From Branchipolynoe longqiensis (taxonomy: Eukaryota > Annelida > Polychaeta > Phyllodocida > Polynoidae), in the NCBI GenBank assembly GCA_030323885.1, contig CM059198.1:6904086-6968085 (forward strand): 64,000 nucleotides of DNA, written 5' to 3'. The position numbers and the translations under genes were made by a program. This document shows positions 34,865-45,600 of the stretch, one piece after another (position 1 is the first letter of the stretch; each line of letters begins with the position of its first letter). The notes below the pieces were generated by a model. That model did not search any database, was not told where the DNA came from, and saw nothing but the letters and a program-made list of their open reading frames with translations.

Positions 34865-35780
34865 TTATATGTGGCACAAAAGACAGTTTGCGTCGAGAAT
34901 GAGGCCCAGAAATTTGGTTTTCTCAATGACTTTGATGGGATCCCCATCCAGGGTCAGCTCCGGTTCCGCATGCATTCTATGCAGCAGGCAGAAGTGCATG
35001 CAGACTGTTTTGGTCTTGGAAAATTTGAAACCGTTCAGAACTGACCATCGATGGACCATCGAGTTATGCTTGGTTGTAGCTGTCTCTCTATGACATTCAT
35101 GTTAGCACCGCTGTAATATAAAACAAAGTCGTCCACGAAAAGACTACAGGAGACCCCCCGCTTTACAGCAGCAGCAATACCATTGACCTTGACCCCGAAA
35201 GGGTCACGGCCAGTATGCTGCCTTGAGGTACTCCTAGTTCCTGTGAGTGTAGGCGGGAATAGGTAGTCTTGACACGGACGTGGAAATGCCTGAAGGCTAG
35301 AAAGTTCCTGATGAAAATTGGCAAGTGGCCACGAAGGCCAATCGCATGAAGATCCTCCACGATGCCATGCTGCCACATTGTGTCATAGGCTTTTTCGAGG
35401 TCGAAAAAGACAGCCACAATGTGCTCCTTCTTAAGGAAAGCATCTCTTATGAAGGTCTCCATGCGCACCAAATGGTCGAGGGTGCTGCGGCCCCGTCTGA
35501 AGCCACATTGAAGGTTGGACAGGTGGTGTCCTGACTCCAGGAGCCAGACGAGGCGGTTGTTTACCATGCGCTTCATGGTTTTACAGATGCAGCTTGTAAG
35601 GGCTATGGGTCGATAGTTGTGGGCTTCACTCTGGTCTTTACCGGGTTTGGGAATCGGTATTACTGTCTCCTCCCGCCAAGAGGCGGGGACGACACCCGAC
35701 TCCCAGATGTTGTTGAAGAGTTGAAGCAACAGCCACTGGCGTACACACCACATCACGTCTGACCAAGATGGAGGAGCCGC
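34865..35780 (-). pseudogene. I-clade LINE reverse transcriptase
   Basis: Motifs in order: SWREETVIPIPKPGKD, NYRPIALTSCICK, LSNLQCGFRRGRSTLDHL, VAVFFDLEKAYDTMW, LGVPQGSIL and, after a frame change, SLFVDDFVLYY (the F-V-D-D catalytic box) near 35130. FLGLILD (thumb) follows near 34890. It reads through frameshifts near 35200 and 35050. RT copies LINE RNA at the nicked target. Confidence 0.9.
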
Positions 35781-36039
35781 CAGTGGCTCGGTCTCCATCT
35801 GGTGCATGCTTGTTATGAATGGTGTAGCCTTTAAGACTACAACTCTCAGAAGCTTGTATATAAGTTTCTTGTAGGCAAACAGCGAGTGGATTGAGGTTGC
35901 AACAAAGAAGAGACAACTCTTCGATGTTGCTCCTAAAACCTCGGCAGTTCCATTGAATAAGAGATGCACCTGTCACTGTCATTTTGGAGCAGTGACAGGT
36001 GTTCTCCCCCTCGCCTTTGGTTTGAGGGAGAGACTTCAA
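35700..36039 (-). pseudogene. I-clade LINE endonuclease, 5' part only
   Basis: The frame carries IQWNCRGFRSNIEELSLL (catalytic Asn), then VCLQETYIQ (catalytic Glu) and TGGSSILVRRDV. It stops near 35730. The later D-x-N and S-D-H motifs are absent, as the sequence passes directly into RT in another frame. This marks an internal deletion. Confidence 0.85.
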
Positions 36040-37244
36040 CTGCGGGTTTCCACAGTCTCAGGCATCTCAATGTCAGCCAGCGCCCGATATCTATTTGATG
36101 TTAATTTTTTTGAGATCGATGACCCCCTGGATGTTTTGTCCGTAGGGGTCAAAGATCCCTTCGGAACTCGGTCCGACAAATTGTTCTTCTTCTTTTTGGG
36201 CATCGCCGGCTCGGCCAGCGTCTGCACCGCAATACTAGTATTACTATTATTACTTTTGATCGAAACCGGCGTCGGATTTGAGACTGGGGTGAAGGCAGTG
36301 GGCTTCCCTCCAGTCAACCACGTCAGTTCAGTCTGGCATTCAATTGTCCTGTTGGAGGCTTTGGCTGCCGCAGCATAGCTCTTGGTGATTGGCGAGGGAG
36401 TATTCACCTCAGCCAGCCTGCGAGCTTCTGGGTAGCTTAGCCGCTTCTCAGTTTTGATCTGCTGAATTAGCTTTTCTTTTTTCCAGACAGGACAGTCTGT
36501 AGATATGGCCATATGGTCACCCAGGCAATTGGAACATTTTGCCTGGTTTTGACAACTGGTGTTGTCATGACCTTTTTGACCACACTTAAAACAGATGATT
36601 TCATTTTTGCATCTATCCTTGCCATGACCAAACTTCTGGCATTGGAAGCATCAAAGTGGGTTTGGGATGATGACATCCACATTCACACTAAGGTATCCAA
36701 TTTTCAAATTCTTGGGCGGAAAAGGCTTGCCAAACATGAGGATATATGTCCCTGTTTTTATGGACTTGTTATCCCTCTTTATAACTATTCTTCATATGTT
36801 TAACACTCCTTGAGACTTGAGCTCATGTGCTATCTCATCCTCATCAACACCATCAAGATCTCTAGTCCGGATTACTCCTTTGCTAGAGTTGAGAGTTCGA
36901 TGAGGAGAGGCCTTGATGCCGACGCCTGCTAGCGTGCTTGCACGTAGCAGATTGTCGGCATGCGCTTTCTTAGCACACTCCACCAGAATATGTCCACTTC
37001 GTAGTTTCTTCACGTCTTTGACTGTGCCAGCAATTCCCATAATGCCCTTGTGAATGGCAAAAGGGGAAAGTTTGGCAACTGATGCCTCGTTATTCAATGA
37101 TTCAATCATAATGAACCATGGCCAATCATCAGCGTTCGGACGTGAGTCCGAATCAGAGTCCGATTTCATTTCCGTGTCTGGTAATCTTTTCTTATTGTTT
37201 GGGGGGTTTTGAGTATCCATATTCAATTGTTTTTGGTTCGTCAT
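36036..37244 (-). pseudogene. I-clade LINE ORF1 (Gag-like nucleic-acid-binding protein)
   Basis: The N-terminal part (37244-36792) is acidic, then carries an RRM-like stretch (WPWFIMIESLNNEAS ... GHILVECAKKAHADNLL). A frame change follows near 36790. Zinc-knuckle residues are visible near 36640-36540 (C-x2-C-x4-H-x4-C arrangement in more than one frame). The C-terminal part (36512-36036) has CPVWKKEKLIQQIKTEKRLS, the hallmark that follows the last knuckle in Jockey/I ORF1 proteins, then SYPEARRLAEV and SYAAAAK. ORF1 proteins coat the LINE RNA. Confidence 0.8.
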
Positions 37245-37743
37245 CCTCGCTCCCCACCCACCACGGAGCCCTCAAAATTGGGGTGTGCAGCACTGTGGTA
37301 ACGGACAGATACACACCAGGGATACGAGGATAATATACGCTAGCATGGAGGCAAAAAAAGCATAACCAGTACTAGATTGACCCTAGCCACCGCCTTCTAG
37401 GAAGTGAAGAATGACTTGGTAATTGTGTAAATATAAATTTAAATACAGTGGTTGTACAATATATATATCCATTCTCCATTAATCTACCTAGGGCTTGGCA
37501 TGACCAGCCGATTGATTGGAACGGGCCATTCCAACCTCGCGCCTAGATGAAGTCGAGGCCAAAGTGAAGTGTTGGTCCACAAGGAGCCTTGGCCCCTTGC
37601 AGTCCTCATGCACCAGGATCCCTTCCTCCACCGACACGAGTCGCGACTCACGGCAAACAAGCCGCACCATTTGTCGCCTTTTACGATCTGCAAGGGGGTG
37701 CAAGGAAACTATTCTACCCCGGTTCCCCATGGACCAGATCGGA

Positions 37744-39165
37744 AGAGTGGGGAACGCAAGGAGGGGGAACGCAACAAACAAGCGGATGATGAACAGTCTA
37801 AACGGAAAAAGGGGGAAACCAACAAGGGGAAACGCAACAGGAGGAACAACAGGAGTAACGCAAGAGCGGCAATACAACAGGGGGAACGGAAGAGGAGGGA
37901 ATGGAAAGGGAGGGAATGGAAGAGAGGGAATGGAAGAGAGGGGAATGGAAGAGGGGGAATGGGATAGGGGGAATGGAAGAGGAGGAATGGAAGAAGCGGA
38001 ATGGAAGACGGGGAACAGAAGATGGGGGAACGCAACAGGGGGGAACACAACAGGGGGAATGCAAGAGGGGAAACGGAAGAGGGATGGTAGGAAGAGCGGG
38101 AAATGGTTGGGAGAGGAATGTGGACGGATGGAGAGATGAACAGGAGACAATGGAAGAAGGGAAATGACAAAGTTAGGGAAAGGAAGAGGGGGAATTGAAG
38201 ATGGGTGGAATGTAAAGAGGGGGAATGCAACAGGGAAAAAAAAAAAAAAAAAAAAAAAAGGGAATGGAAGGAGAGGAATGGACAGGGAACGGAGAGGGGG
38301 AATGGAAGAGGGGGAATGGAAGAGGGGAAATGAAAGAGGGGGAATGAAAGAGGGGGAACGAAAGAGGGGGAACAAAAGAGGGGGAATGAAAGAGGGGGAA
38401 CGGAAGAGAGGGGAATGGAAGAGGAAGGAATGAAGGGAGGGAATGAGAGGGGGAATGGAAGAGGGGGAAGGGAAGAGGGGAGAATGGAAGAGGGGAGAAT
38501 GAAAGAGGGGGAATGGAAGAGGGAGAATGGAAGAGGGGGAATGCAAGAGGGGGAATGCAAGAGGGGGTATGCAAGAGGGGTATGCAAGAGGGGGAATGGA
38601 AGAAGGGTGAATGCAAGAGGGGGAATGCAAGAGAGGGAATGGAAGAGGGGGGAATGAGGGGGAAAAGAGGAGAATGGAAGAAGGGGAATGGAAGAGGGGG
38701 AATGGAAGAGATGGAATGGAAGAGAGGGGAATGGAAGAGGGGAATGGAAGAGGGGGAATGAAGAGGGGAATGAAAAAGACGCAAGAGGGGGAATGCAAGA
38801 GGGGGAACGCAAGAGGGGGAATGGAAGAGCAGGGAATGGAAGAGGGCAGAGAATGGAAATGGAAGATGGGGGAATGGAAGAAGGGGGAACGCAAGAGGGG
38901 GAACGCAAGAGGGGTGAACGCAAGAGAGGGAACGCAAGAGGGGGGACGCAAGAGGGAGAATGGAAGGGGAGGGAATGGAAGAGAGGGAATGGAAGAGAGG
39001 GGAATGGAAGAGGGGGAATGGGAGAGGGGGAATGGAAGAGGGGGAACGCAAGATGGGGGAACGCAAGAGGGAGGACCGCAAGACGGGGAACGCAACAGGG
39101 GGAACGCAACAGGGGGAACGCAACAGGGGGAACGCAACAGGGGGGAACGCAACAGGGGGATGCTC
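37744..39165. repeat. Purine arm: GGAATGGAAGAGGG array
   Basis: About 1.4 kb of 13-16-bp units (GGGGAATGGAAGAG, GGGGAACGCAAGAG, GGGGAACGCAACAG), the reverse complement of the pyrimidine arm. A poly-A run at 38237-38260 interrupts it. The outermost units shift to GGGGAACGCAACAG, not seen in the other arm, so the arms have drifted at their tips. Confidence 0.93.
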
Positions 39166-39450
39166 GAAAAAATACCACCATTAATCGACGTTAAGCAACG
39201 TGCCAGCAACGGGCCTCCAACGCGCTTCTAACGTGTGCCGCGTCCTGCTAACGCGCCCGTAACGCGCGACCCAACATGTTGACGCCCGTTGTGGCATGTC
39301 GAAAGTTTTGAGCATGCACAAAACCTTCGGCGCGGCCCGACCCGCGCCAACGTGTCCGTCCAGACCTTGCTGTCACTCAAAGTGTACCGACGTGTGCCGA
39401 CGTGCCGGTAACGCGTTTGTAACGCGCCGGTAACACATCCCAACACGCCC
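39166..39450. repeat. Family B flank segment (inner domain)
   Basis: CpG-rich sequence with words such as CGTGTGCCGACGTG and GGTAACGCG. Reverse complement of 48415-48690, sharing CAAAACTTTCGACGGGC-like and CGGTACACG blocks. Confidence 0.75.
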
Positions 39451-39716
39451 AAAAAGGAGACACGTGAGCGCTGATTCATCTTCCTTCGCCTGTCTCCTGG
39501 TGCTCATCTCAAAACTCTGAGGTCTTGCCTCGTCCCTACTCCTGGTCAGCAATTGATGAACATTCGGATCTCTGCCACCCATTAGCCATGAATCTGCTCA
39601 GCCTCCATGGTTACGATTACTTTTGTTAATAAATTCTTTAAAAAACACTTTTCTGTTATTCAGAGCAATAAAAACACTTGAACGAAAAAAAAACCTCCCA
39701 TTCTGCAGACACTTAC

Positions 39717-39756
39717 CGAAGTCTCCGCCGCCGTTAATGCCGAAGGTGAATAATAT
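39717..39756 (-). CDS. CUB-gene micro-exon (40 nt): end of first CUB and link to second
   Basis: Acceptor CTTTCCTACAG (ends 39757) and strong donor GTAAGTG (from 39716). The exon reads ILFTFGINGGGDF in phase 0 and leaves G. Spliced to CT at the start of 28884-29002 it gives Ala directly before Cys1 of the second CUB. It supplies the final hydrophobic strand after VGFK of exon 47594-47803. Same length class, phase and role as micro-exon 10059-10092, which strongly supports both. A SINE begins about 33 bp upstream of its acceptor. Confidence 0.82.
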
Positions 39757-39789
39757 CTGTAGGAAAGAAGGGAGTGAGACTTCCTCTGA

Positions 39790-40136
39790 TTGGTTGGTTG
39801 TTGAAGCTTTACATCCTGGCAACATCTAAGGTCATATCAGGATGGGTACAGACTTGTGACAGTGTGCACCAGTGCACACTCATGGCAACTACATAGTGCT
39901 GCCCCACTGGGAAATCAGGCCATCGGCACCATGTCCCGATTTCCCACTCAGTCGCATTATCCTGATACTGAGCTAACCAGTACTTGTTCTATCCTAGTAA
40001 TGACATGTGCCAGGCTAGGTAGCGACACGCATCAATTTTGTAATTCATTAGTTTGACTCGCCCTGGGTTCAAACTCCCGACCTTCCGCACGGGAAGCCAA
40101 CGCTCTACCGATTCGGTCACCGTGTCCGGCTCCTCG
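39790..40136 (-). mobile_element. SINE family 1, near a splice acceptor
   Basis: Tail GATTGGTTGGTTGTTG at left, body blocks CATCCTGGCAACATCTAAGG, ACTCATGGCAACTACATAG, AGCTAACCAGTACTTG, head with B-box (GGTTCAAACTCCC, reverse) and A-box (CTCTACCGATTCGG). Sense for the CUB gene and upstream of micro-exon 39717-39756. Confidence 0.9.
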
Positions 40137-40256
40137 AGTTTAGGGGCCACGGAATTAAATTGTTTGTGTTTTGCGTGGAGGCCGGGGGTACCGAGTGCTG
40201 ATGTCAGTGGTAACCAAGGACGCGAGACAGCAGCGCCACCATAGCAACTCCACCGA

Positions 40257-40545
40257 ATGACACGGACCCGGTGGCCTAATCGGTAGAGCACAGGCTTTGC
40301 GTACGGAAGATCTGGAGTTTGAATCCTGGTCAATTCAAAGCAATCACTTATAAAATTGATACTTTTCGCTTCCTAGCATGGCACTTGGCATTAATACGAT
40401 AGGACAAGTACTAGTCAGCACAGTATTGGGCCATGGTGCTGGTGGCTAGTGGGACAGATTATAAAAGTTGCCATGAGTGCTCACAACCACAAGTCGGTAC
40501 CCGTCGTGATATGACCTTAGAAGTTGCCAGGACGTAAAACTCAAA
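40257..40545 (+). mobile_element. SINE family 1
   Basis: Head GGTGGCCTAATCGGTAGAGC and B-box GAGTTTGAATCC, tail CAAACAAACAAATG. AATGAC on both sides may be the target duplication. Head-to-head with the previous copy, 120 bp apart. Confidence 0.9.
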
Positions 40546-40837
40546 CAAACAAATGACCAAATGGCATGACGGGCCACGCCCATGGGCCTCCAAGTGAACA
40601 GCTCAGTTCAGCTCAGCACCCGAGCTGTGTGATAACGTCTGCTCATGCAGTGTTTTTGTCCACCCACACACCCCAAACTAAATGACTCATGATAGGCCTA
40701 AGCAGCCTGGTAAAGTTCTAAGAACAATTGACATTTGCCCAGATGGGGTTTGAACCACCACTCATATGCTCTTTTCTGTCAAATAAACATGAAGATATAT
40801 GTGATATATAATGCATTATGCAAGTATGATACGTGAC

Positions 40838-41080
40838 GAATGAGGAAGAAAAGGCAGAGATGGAAATAAAAACACTTTATTCAGTGAAGAAGATCAAGTG
40901 CAGCAATGAGGTAATCAATCAATCAAATGTCAATAAGCAATGAATCAAGATAATTGCAATGAATAAATCAAAGTAACGGTAAAATAGGATTGAGAGAGTC
41001 CTTGGGGAGAATGTCAGAGTCAGGAAGGCGGGAGGCACCCCGAAGAGCCCTTCAACCTAGCAGAGAGAGGTAGGTGTAAG
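40838..41080 (-). repeat. Split direct repeat B2
   Basis: About 240 bp matching B1 (41287-41520) at over nine bases in ten by eye, from GAGGAAGAAAAGGCAGA to GAATGTCAGAGTC. Confidence 0.85.
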
Positions 41081-41187
41081 TAAGTAAGGGTAGTGGATGG
41101 AGAAAAAATGGTGAGTGCTGCAGGGGCGAGCGGAGGCGAGTGGCTGGGAGCAGCAGGCCGGTCGGGTTATAAGGCCCAACCAGGGGG

Positions 41188-41285
41188 GGGATTATGCAAG
41201 AAGCCAAAGGGTGGAGGGTCGGGAAGAGAGGGGGGCACTCCTCCTTCGCCACAAATCAAATGCAATGCAAGCATTACGACCGATA
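41188..41285 (-). repeat. Split direct repeat A2
   Basis: Matches A1 (46450-46553) through GATTATGCAAGAAGCCAA, GGCACTCCTCCTT and GCAATGCAAGCATTACGACC. Confidence 0.8.
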
Positions 41286-41286
41286 C

Positions 41287-41520
41287 GTGACGAAGGAGGA
41301 AGAAAAGGCAGATGTGGAAATAAAAACACTTTATTCAGTGAAGAAGATCAAGTGCAGCAATGAGGTAATCAATCAATCAAATGTCAATAAGCAATGAATC
41401 AAGATAATAGCAATCAATAAATCAAAGTAACGGTAAAATAGGATTGAGAGAGTCCATGGGGAGAATGTCAGAGTCCGGAAGGGGTGTGGTGCCCCAAAGA
41501 GCCCGCCACCAAAACAGAGG
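41287..41520 (-). repeat. Split direct repeat B1
   Basis: Same sequence as B2. It overlaps the 3' end of the recombinase frame. Confidence 0.85.
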
Positions 41521-41952
41521 AGAGGGCTCGAGGCGGGGAACGTAGGCATGGACCACGCCCGAGGTCCAGGTGCCCTGGGCCATGATGTCCTCGAGGGGAA
41601 CCCCAGTGTGCTGGCAGGCCTGGGCCGCCCCCTGGCGACGGGGCAGAGGGGGCGGCCCGGCGAGGTGGGGACGAAGAGGGCGACCGCCCCCGAGGGCAGG
41701 GTGATGGTCTTGGAGCTCCAGGGCGATGTCGGCGTGGTGATGGTGTGGGGGCCGCCCCACACCTCGGGGCTGGGAGAGAGGAGGCTGGACTGCCAAAGCA
41801 TCCCGTAGTACCCAAGGAGAAGGGCGGCCAGAGGGACCACGTCCGAGGGTCCAGTGGCGGCCAGGTGGGCGGCGACGGCCGCGAGGTGGGAGGGCATCAG
41901 CGGGGGGGCGGGCCAGGCAATGTGTCCGGAGGCCCACTCCCCTCCCCGGCAA
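41422..41952 (-). pseudogene. Tyrosine recombinase, C-terminal part
   Basis: The minus-strand frame contains LPRRQGAAQA, then TGVPLEDIMAQGTW and VHAYVPR. This follows the tyrosine-recombinase box II pattern: an Arg in the H-x-L-R-R-x-G position, an amphipathic helix, a G-x-W turn and the nucleophile Tyr nine to ten residues later. The expected His before L-R-R is not seen. The part carrying the first catalytic Arg is degraded or absent. In Ngaro/DIRS-type elements this enzyme inserts a circular cDNA, replacing the integrase. It lies right before B1, as expected. Confidence 0.6.
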
Positions 41953-42537
41953 ACGAAACGCGATGGGATAAACAATGTTTCAAGACACAAGGTAACGAAA
42001 CATGCACGCAATACAAACCAAAACAAAACAAACAAAAAAAAAACTTAACACACCTGAGGATGTCTAAGTCTAAATTATCATCACACCGAATCAGCAAATA
42101 TCGGCATAGCAATGTCCATTCAACATTTATCAATTATTGACATGACTTTATCATCTTGTTTCAAGCTCTTAATGAACACTCGTTTACAGGTAATTAACCT
42201 CTTCAATCACATCAGATTCATGACATAAATGTCATGACACCATAATTTCACTTATAGATTAACAGTCTGTGCACTTCATTACAACCTTGATAATATCACA
42301 ATCAAGCAAAACAACAGTAGATCAATTTTAATTAACCATCAGGATATCAACAACCATTTGGTTTTAATTACGTTCGCACGTTTATGGCTTGTTCAGCAAT
42401 GTTCCATGTCTAATTGTCATTCAATTGCGGTTATGTGTCTTTCATCATTGGCGTCACATACCCGAGCCTCTCTACTGGGCGAACAGTTCAACCGGATCTT
42501 GTTATGTAATGTGTGTAGTTTGTTGGCCCAACCACTC

Positions 42538-43537
42538 TTACTGTGTTCTGTGTCTGTTTTCTGTTCTGTCTTTTCTGACTTGAACGTGCCTTTCGGGAAT
42601 ACTAAATAAGTGCACTCGATTTCTTGTTAGAACATTACCATCCTCATTTCTTACTTCGTACTGCCTATCTTCTACATTGCCGATTTTGTATATGTGACCG
42701 CGGGCCCATTTCCGGTCATATGTCCGGTATCTGACTGCATCACCCATTCCCAGTTTCTTGTGTATTTTCCCTGCATGTTTGTTTTAGTAGCTTCTCTGCT
42801 TCGCCTGTCTTTCTTGTGTGTGTTTCATTTTTGAGGTCACTGCCTTCGGTTTCAACTTGCTAAGCAAGACAAGTATCTTTGATCTCAACTTCCTGCTCAT
42901 AAACAGCTGTGCCGGAGATGCTTTTAGTTTGGCAATCGTTGTATTTCGGTAAGCTAAGAGTGTGATATTGATGTCTGTTTCATCTTTGATTGCTTTATTG
43001 ATTAATGATTTGATTGTTCGAATGTACCGCTCCACTTGCCCATTGCTTTGCGGGTGAAACCGTATTGTTTGGCAAATCTTTTATAATCGTCACTGATGAA
43101 TTGAGGCCCATTATCCGACACTACTTCCACTGGTATCCCATTCCTTCCGAACATGTCTTTGAGTACATTTATTATGTTCTTGCTCGATGTAGAACTATTT
43201 CTGGAAAGTTAGAATAATAATCGATGATCATTATATAATCTTCTTGATTACAATGAAATAGGTCTACCCCAATTTTCAGGTATGGTGTGTCCGGTATTTT
43301 GTGCGAAATCATCGGCTCTCTGTGTAAAATGTTTCGCTCGCTCTGGCATATTTGGCAATGTGACACCTTATCTTGTATCTGTTTTGCCATCCCTGGCCAA
43401 AAAACATAATCTCTTGCAAGCTGCTTGCATTTTACATCTCCCAAATGAGACTTGTGCAATTTATCTAATATTTCGCTTTGCATCGACTTCGGAATAATGA
43501 TTCTATTATCTTTCATTAGGACCCCATCATAGCTCAC
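42538..43537 (-). pseudogene. Gypsy integrase
   Basis: Zinc-binding part: HKSHLGDVKCKQLARDYVFW and CQICQSERN. Core: KIGVDLFHC with the first Asp, a D-N-G motif near 43125, and MERYIRTIKSLINKA with the Glu. The C-terminal domain at 42747-42538 has GDAVRYRTYDRKWARGHIY, a G-D-x-V...W-x-G-x-V/I fold like the GPY/F module. Several frameshifts separate the parts. No LTRs were found next to this copy. Confidence 0.88.
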
Positions 43538-43978
43538 TATGTCTTCCCGCTACGTATGATATGGTTTGATGTCATGGCGTAATGCCGTGTTGCTCTCTGG
43601 CCACCCGTTTTTAGTTAAGTCATTTAGCTCACGAAGTGTGTTGTCTTTTTGTGTTTCTAGTGTTATTCGTGTGATGTCATCACTCACAAACCCGATTGCC
43701 GCGACACTGATGGTCTTGTCAAACAGATCACTTGAGTCTACTTTGGTTGAGTGCGCTCATGACAGGGCATCTGCAAAAAACATATTAACACCTTTTTTAT
43801 GTTCAACGTTAATGTTGTAATTTTGGAGCCTCATCCTCATGCATTGCATTTGAGCTGACAATGTGTTTATTGGCTTCAACATTATGTTAATGAGTGGCTT
43901 ATGATCTGTTTCGACTGTAATTTCTTTCCCGAAGATGTAATCGTGGAACTTCTTACAGCCGAAACAGATCGCCAGTAG

Positions 43979-44810
43979 CTACTTCTCTATTACAGCGTAA
44001 TTTGATTGTGTTTTGTCGAGCGCCTTTGACGCCATAGCTATGGGGCGCTGATCTTGAAATAAAGTGGCCCAGAGCCCAGACTGTGAAGCATCTACTTGCA
44101 GTACGAGTGGTTTTGCTACATCATAATATGTTAGTACTGGCGCCTCGGTTAACAATGTTAAACGCGTTCTCCTGTGCCTCCTCCCAGTGCCAGGCACTGT
44201 CCTTGGCTAGGACAGTCCGCAAAGGTTTCGCTATCTTCGATAAATTAGGGATGAACTTGTTTACGTAATTCATCATGCCAAGAAACCGCTGAATTGCAGC
44301 CTTATCTGTGGGAGTGGGCATTTCAAGAATTGCACTTGCTCTTTCAGGGTTAGGTTTTAAGCCATCTTTAGTCAACACATGTCCGACATACATCACACTG
44401 GTTTGTCCTATCTTCGACTATTTGGGGTTCAGACGTAGGTCTACTTTACGAGCTTGTTCCAACACCGTCTCTAATCTTTTGTTGTGCTGCTCAAATGAAT
44501 TGCCAAAAATCTAAATATCATCCGCTATGATTTCAACCCCTTCTAGATCCCTGAATATCTCATTCATTTCTTGGATGAAGATATCCCCCACAGTTTTAAT
44601 TCCAAAAGGTAACCGGGTATACCGGCATCAGCCCCAAGGGGTATTGTAAGTACAAAGGTGTGAACTGGGTTCATCCAACTGTATCTGCCAGTACCTGCTG
44701 TTGGCGTCCAGTACTGAGAAGTACTGAGCTCCCGCCGTCTTTGCTACAACTTGTTCCACTGTCTTATTAGGATATGGGCTATGCAAAATCGCTCTATTCG
44801 GTCCAGACAA
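43979..44810 (-). pseudogene. Gypsy reverse transcriptase C-terminus and RNase H start
   Basis: Motifs: FSVLDANSRYWQIQLDEPSS, then a degraded A-D-D region near 44530 (I-A-D-D-I in another frame), MYVGHVLTKDGLKPNPERAS, RFLGMMNYVNKFIPNLS and the RNase H opening LVLQVDASQSG. ALDKTQSNYAVIEK ends the open part at a TAG near 43980. The same motifs occur in the plus-strand Gypsy at 50030-51832, so both are one lineage. Confidence 0.88.
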
Positions 44811-45600
44811 ATTCTGATCTTTCCCGGCTTGCGCACCACAGTAATCGAGTTAACCCACGGTGTTGGTTCAACCTGAGGAACAATCACACCCATTATTACC
44901 ATACGATCCAACTCTAACTTTACTTCGTCACAGACAGCATGAGGAATTCTACATGGTGGATCAATTACAGGGCATATATCAAGGTTCACATGAATTTTTG
45001 AATTAACTTTAATTGTACCTAAGCCATCAAAAATGTCCCTGAATTTATTTATCAGTTTAGTAGCTTCGGAGGCTTTTGTCGACAGGCGATCTTTTGTCGA
45101 CAGGCGATCCACGACGTCGGCGCGCGTTATTAGTCCTAGCAACACACATGCGTCCTTCCCAAGGATAGCACACCCACTCTCTGTGACATGAAATGGTATC
45201 ATGTGTCCATTTACTGGTAGTCTCGTCTCTCCTTCCGGAAGAATCCGTTGGCCGGTGTATGTCACCAACCGGCAGCGTGCGGGCATTAGTGAACCAGTTC
45301 CCAATGACCGAAAAGTTTTGCTGGGAATAATATTGGCCTTCGAGCCCGTGTCCAGCTTGAAACATACACTTTTGTCACCGACTCGTAACTTCTTGTGCCA
45401 CAAGCCTGCCTCTTCGTCGTCATCGTCCTCGGACATGGCTCCTATGAACAGGTCGTCATCACCGTCCTCCTCTCCTGCATCCGTCAACCACCATTCACCG
45501 TGTCTGCTGGTCCTGTCCATGTCAAGAGCATGTACCGGCGCCGCACTGCGTCTCCGTCCTCTGCACACTTTGAGAAAATGGCCTATTTTCCCACAGCCAT
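44744..45600 (-). pseudogene. Gypsy protease and start of reverse transcriptase
   Basis: The frame carries FKLDTGSKANIIP, the aspartic-protease active site (D-T-G), then a GKDACVLLGL strand. RT begins with the conserved HVNLDICPVIDPPCRIPHA, ELDRMVIMGVIVP and WVNSITVVRKPGKIRICLD. The frame shifts near 44800 and RT continues at 44810-44400. Order Gag-PR-RT-RH-IN is that of Gypsy elements. Confidence 0.9.

Larger units (their letters stand above)
33339..37736 (-). mobile_element. I-clade LINE with internal deletion, TSD GATCGGA
   Basis: Flanked by GATCGGA at 33332-33338 and 37737-37743. The 3' end is an (ATTG)n-type tail at 33339-33357. In minus-strand order it has a 5' UTR (37736-37250), ORF1, ORF2 endonuclease start, RT, RNase H and a terminal Cys/His region. 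Presence of RNase H and the ORF1 zinc knuckles place it in the I/Jockey group. About 1.3 kb between endonuclease and RT are missing. Confidence 0.88.
31592..39450. mobile_element. Foldback-type transposon with long tandem-repeat arms (family B, copy 1)
   Basis: The left end TATGGTGCTGTCACACTACA and the next 100 bp match the right end of copy 2 (55250-55381, reversed). The segment 39185-39450 matches 48415-48690 of copy 2, reversed. Between them are a pyrimidine array (31780-33254) and its purine mirror (33255-33338 plus 37744-39165), meeting head to head at 33254/33255. This is the layout of foldback/TU-like elements. The outer right tip is truncated. An I-clade LINE splits the purine arm. 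Confidence 0.7.

Noticed and set aside
37488..39231. 573- and 490-codon frames rich in Ser/Pro/Phe over the purine array
   Set aside because: Same composition artefact in the mirror arm.
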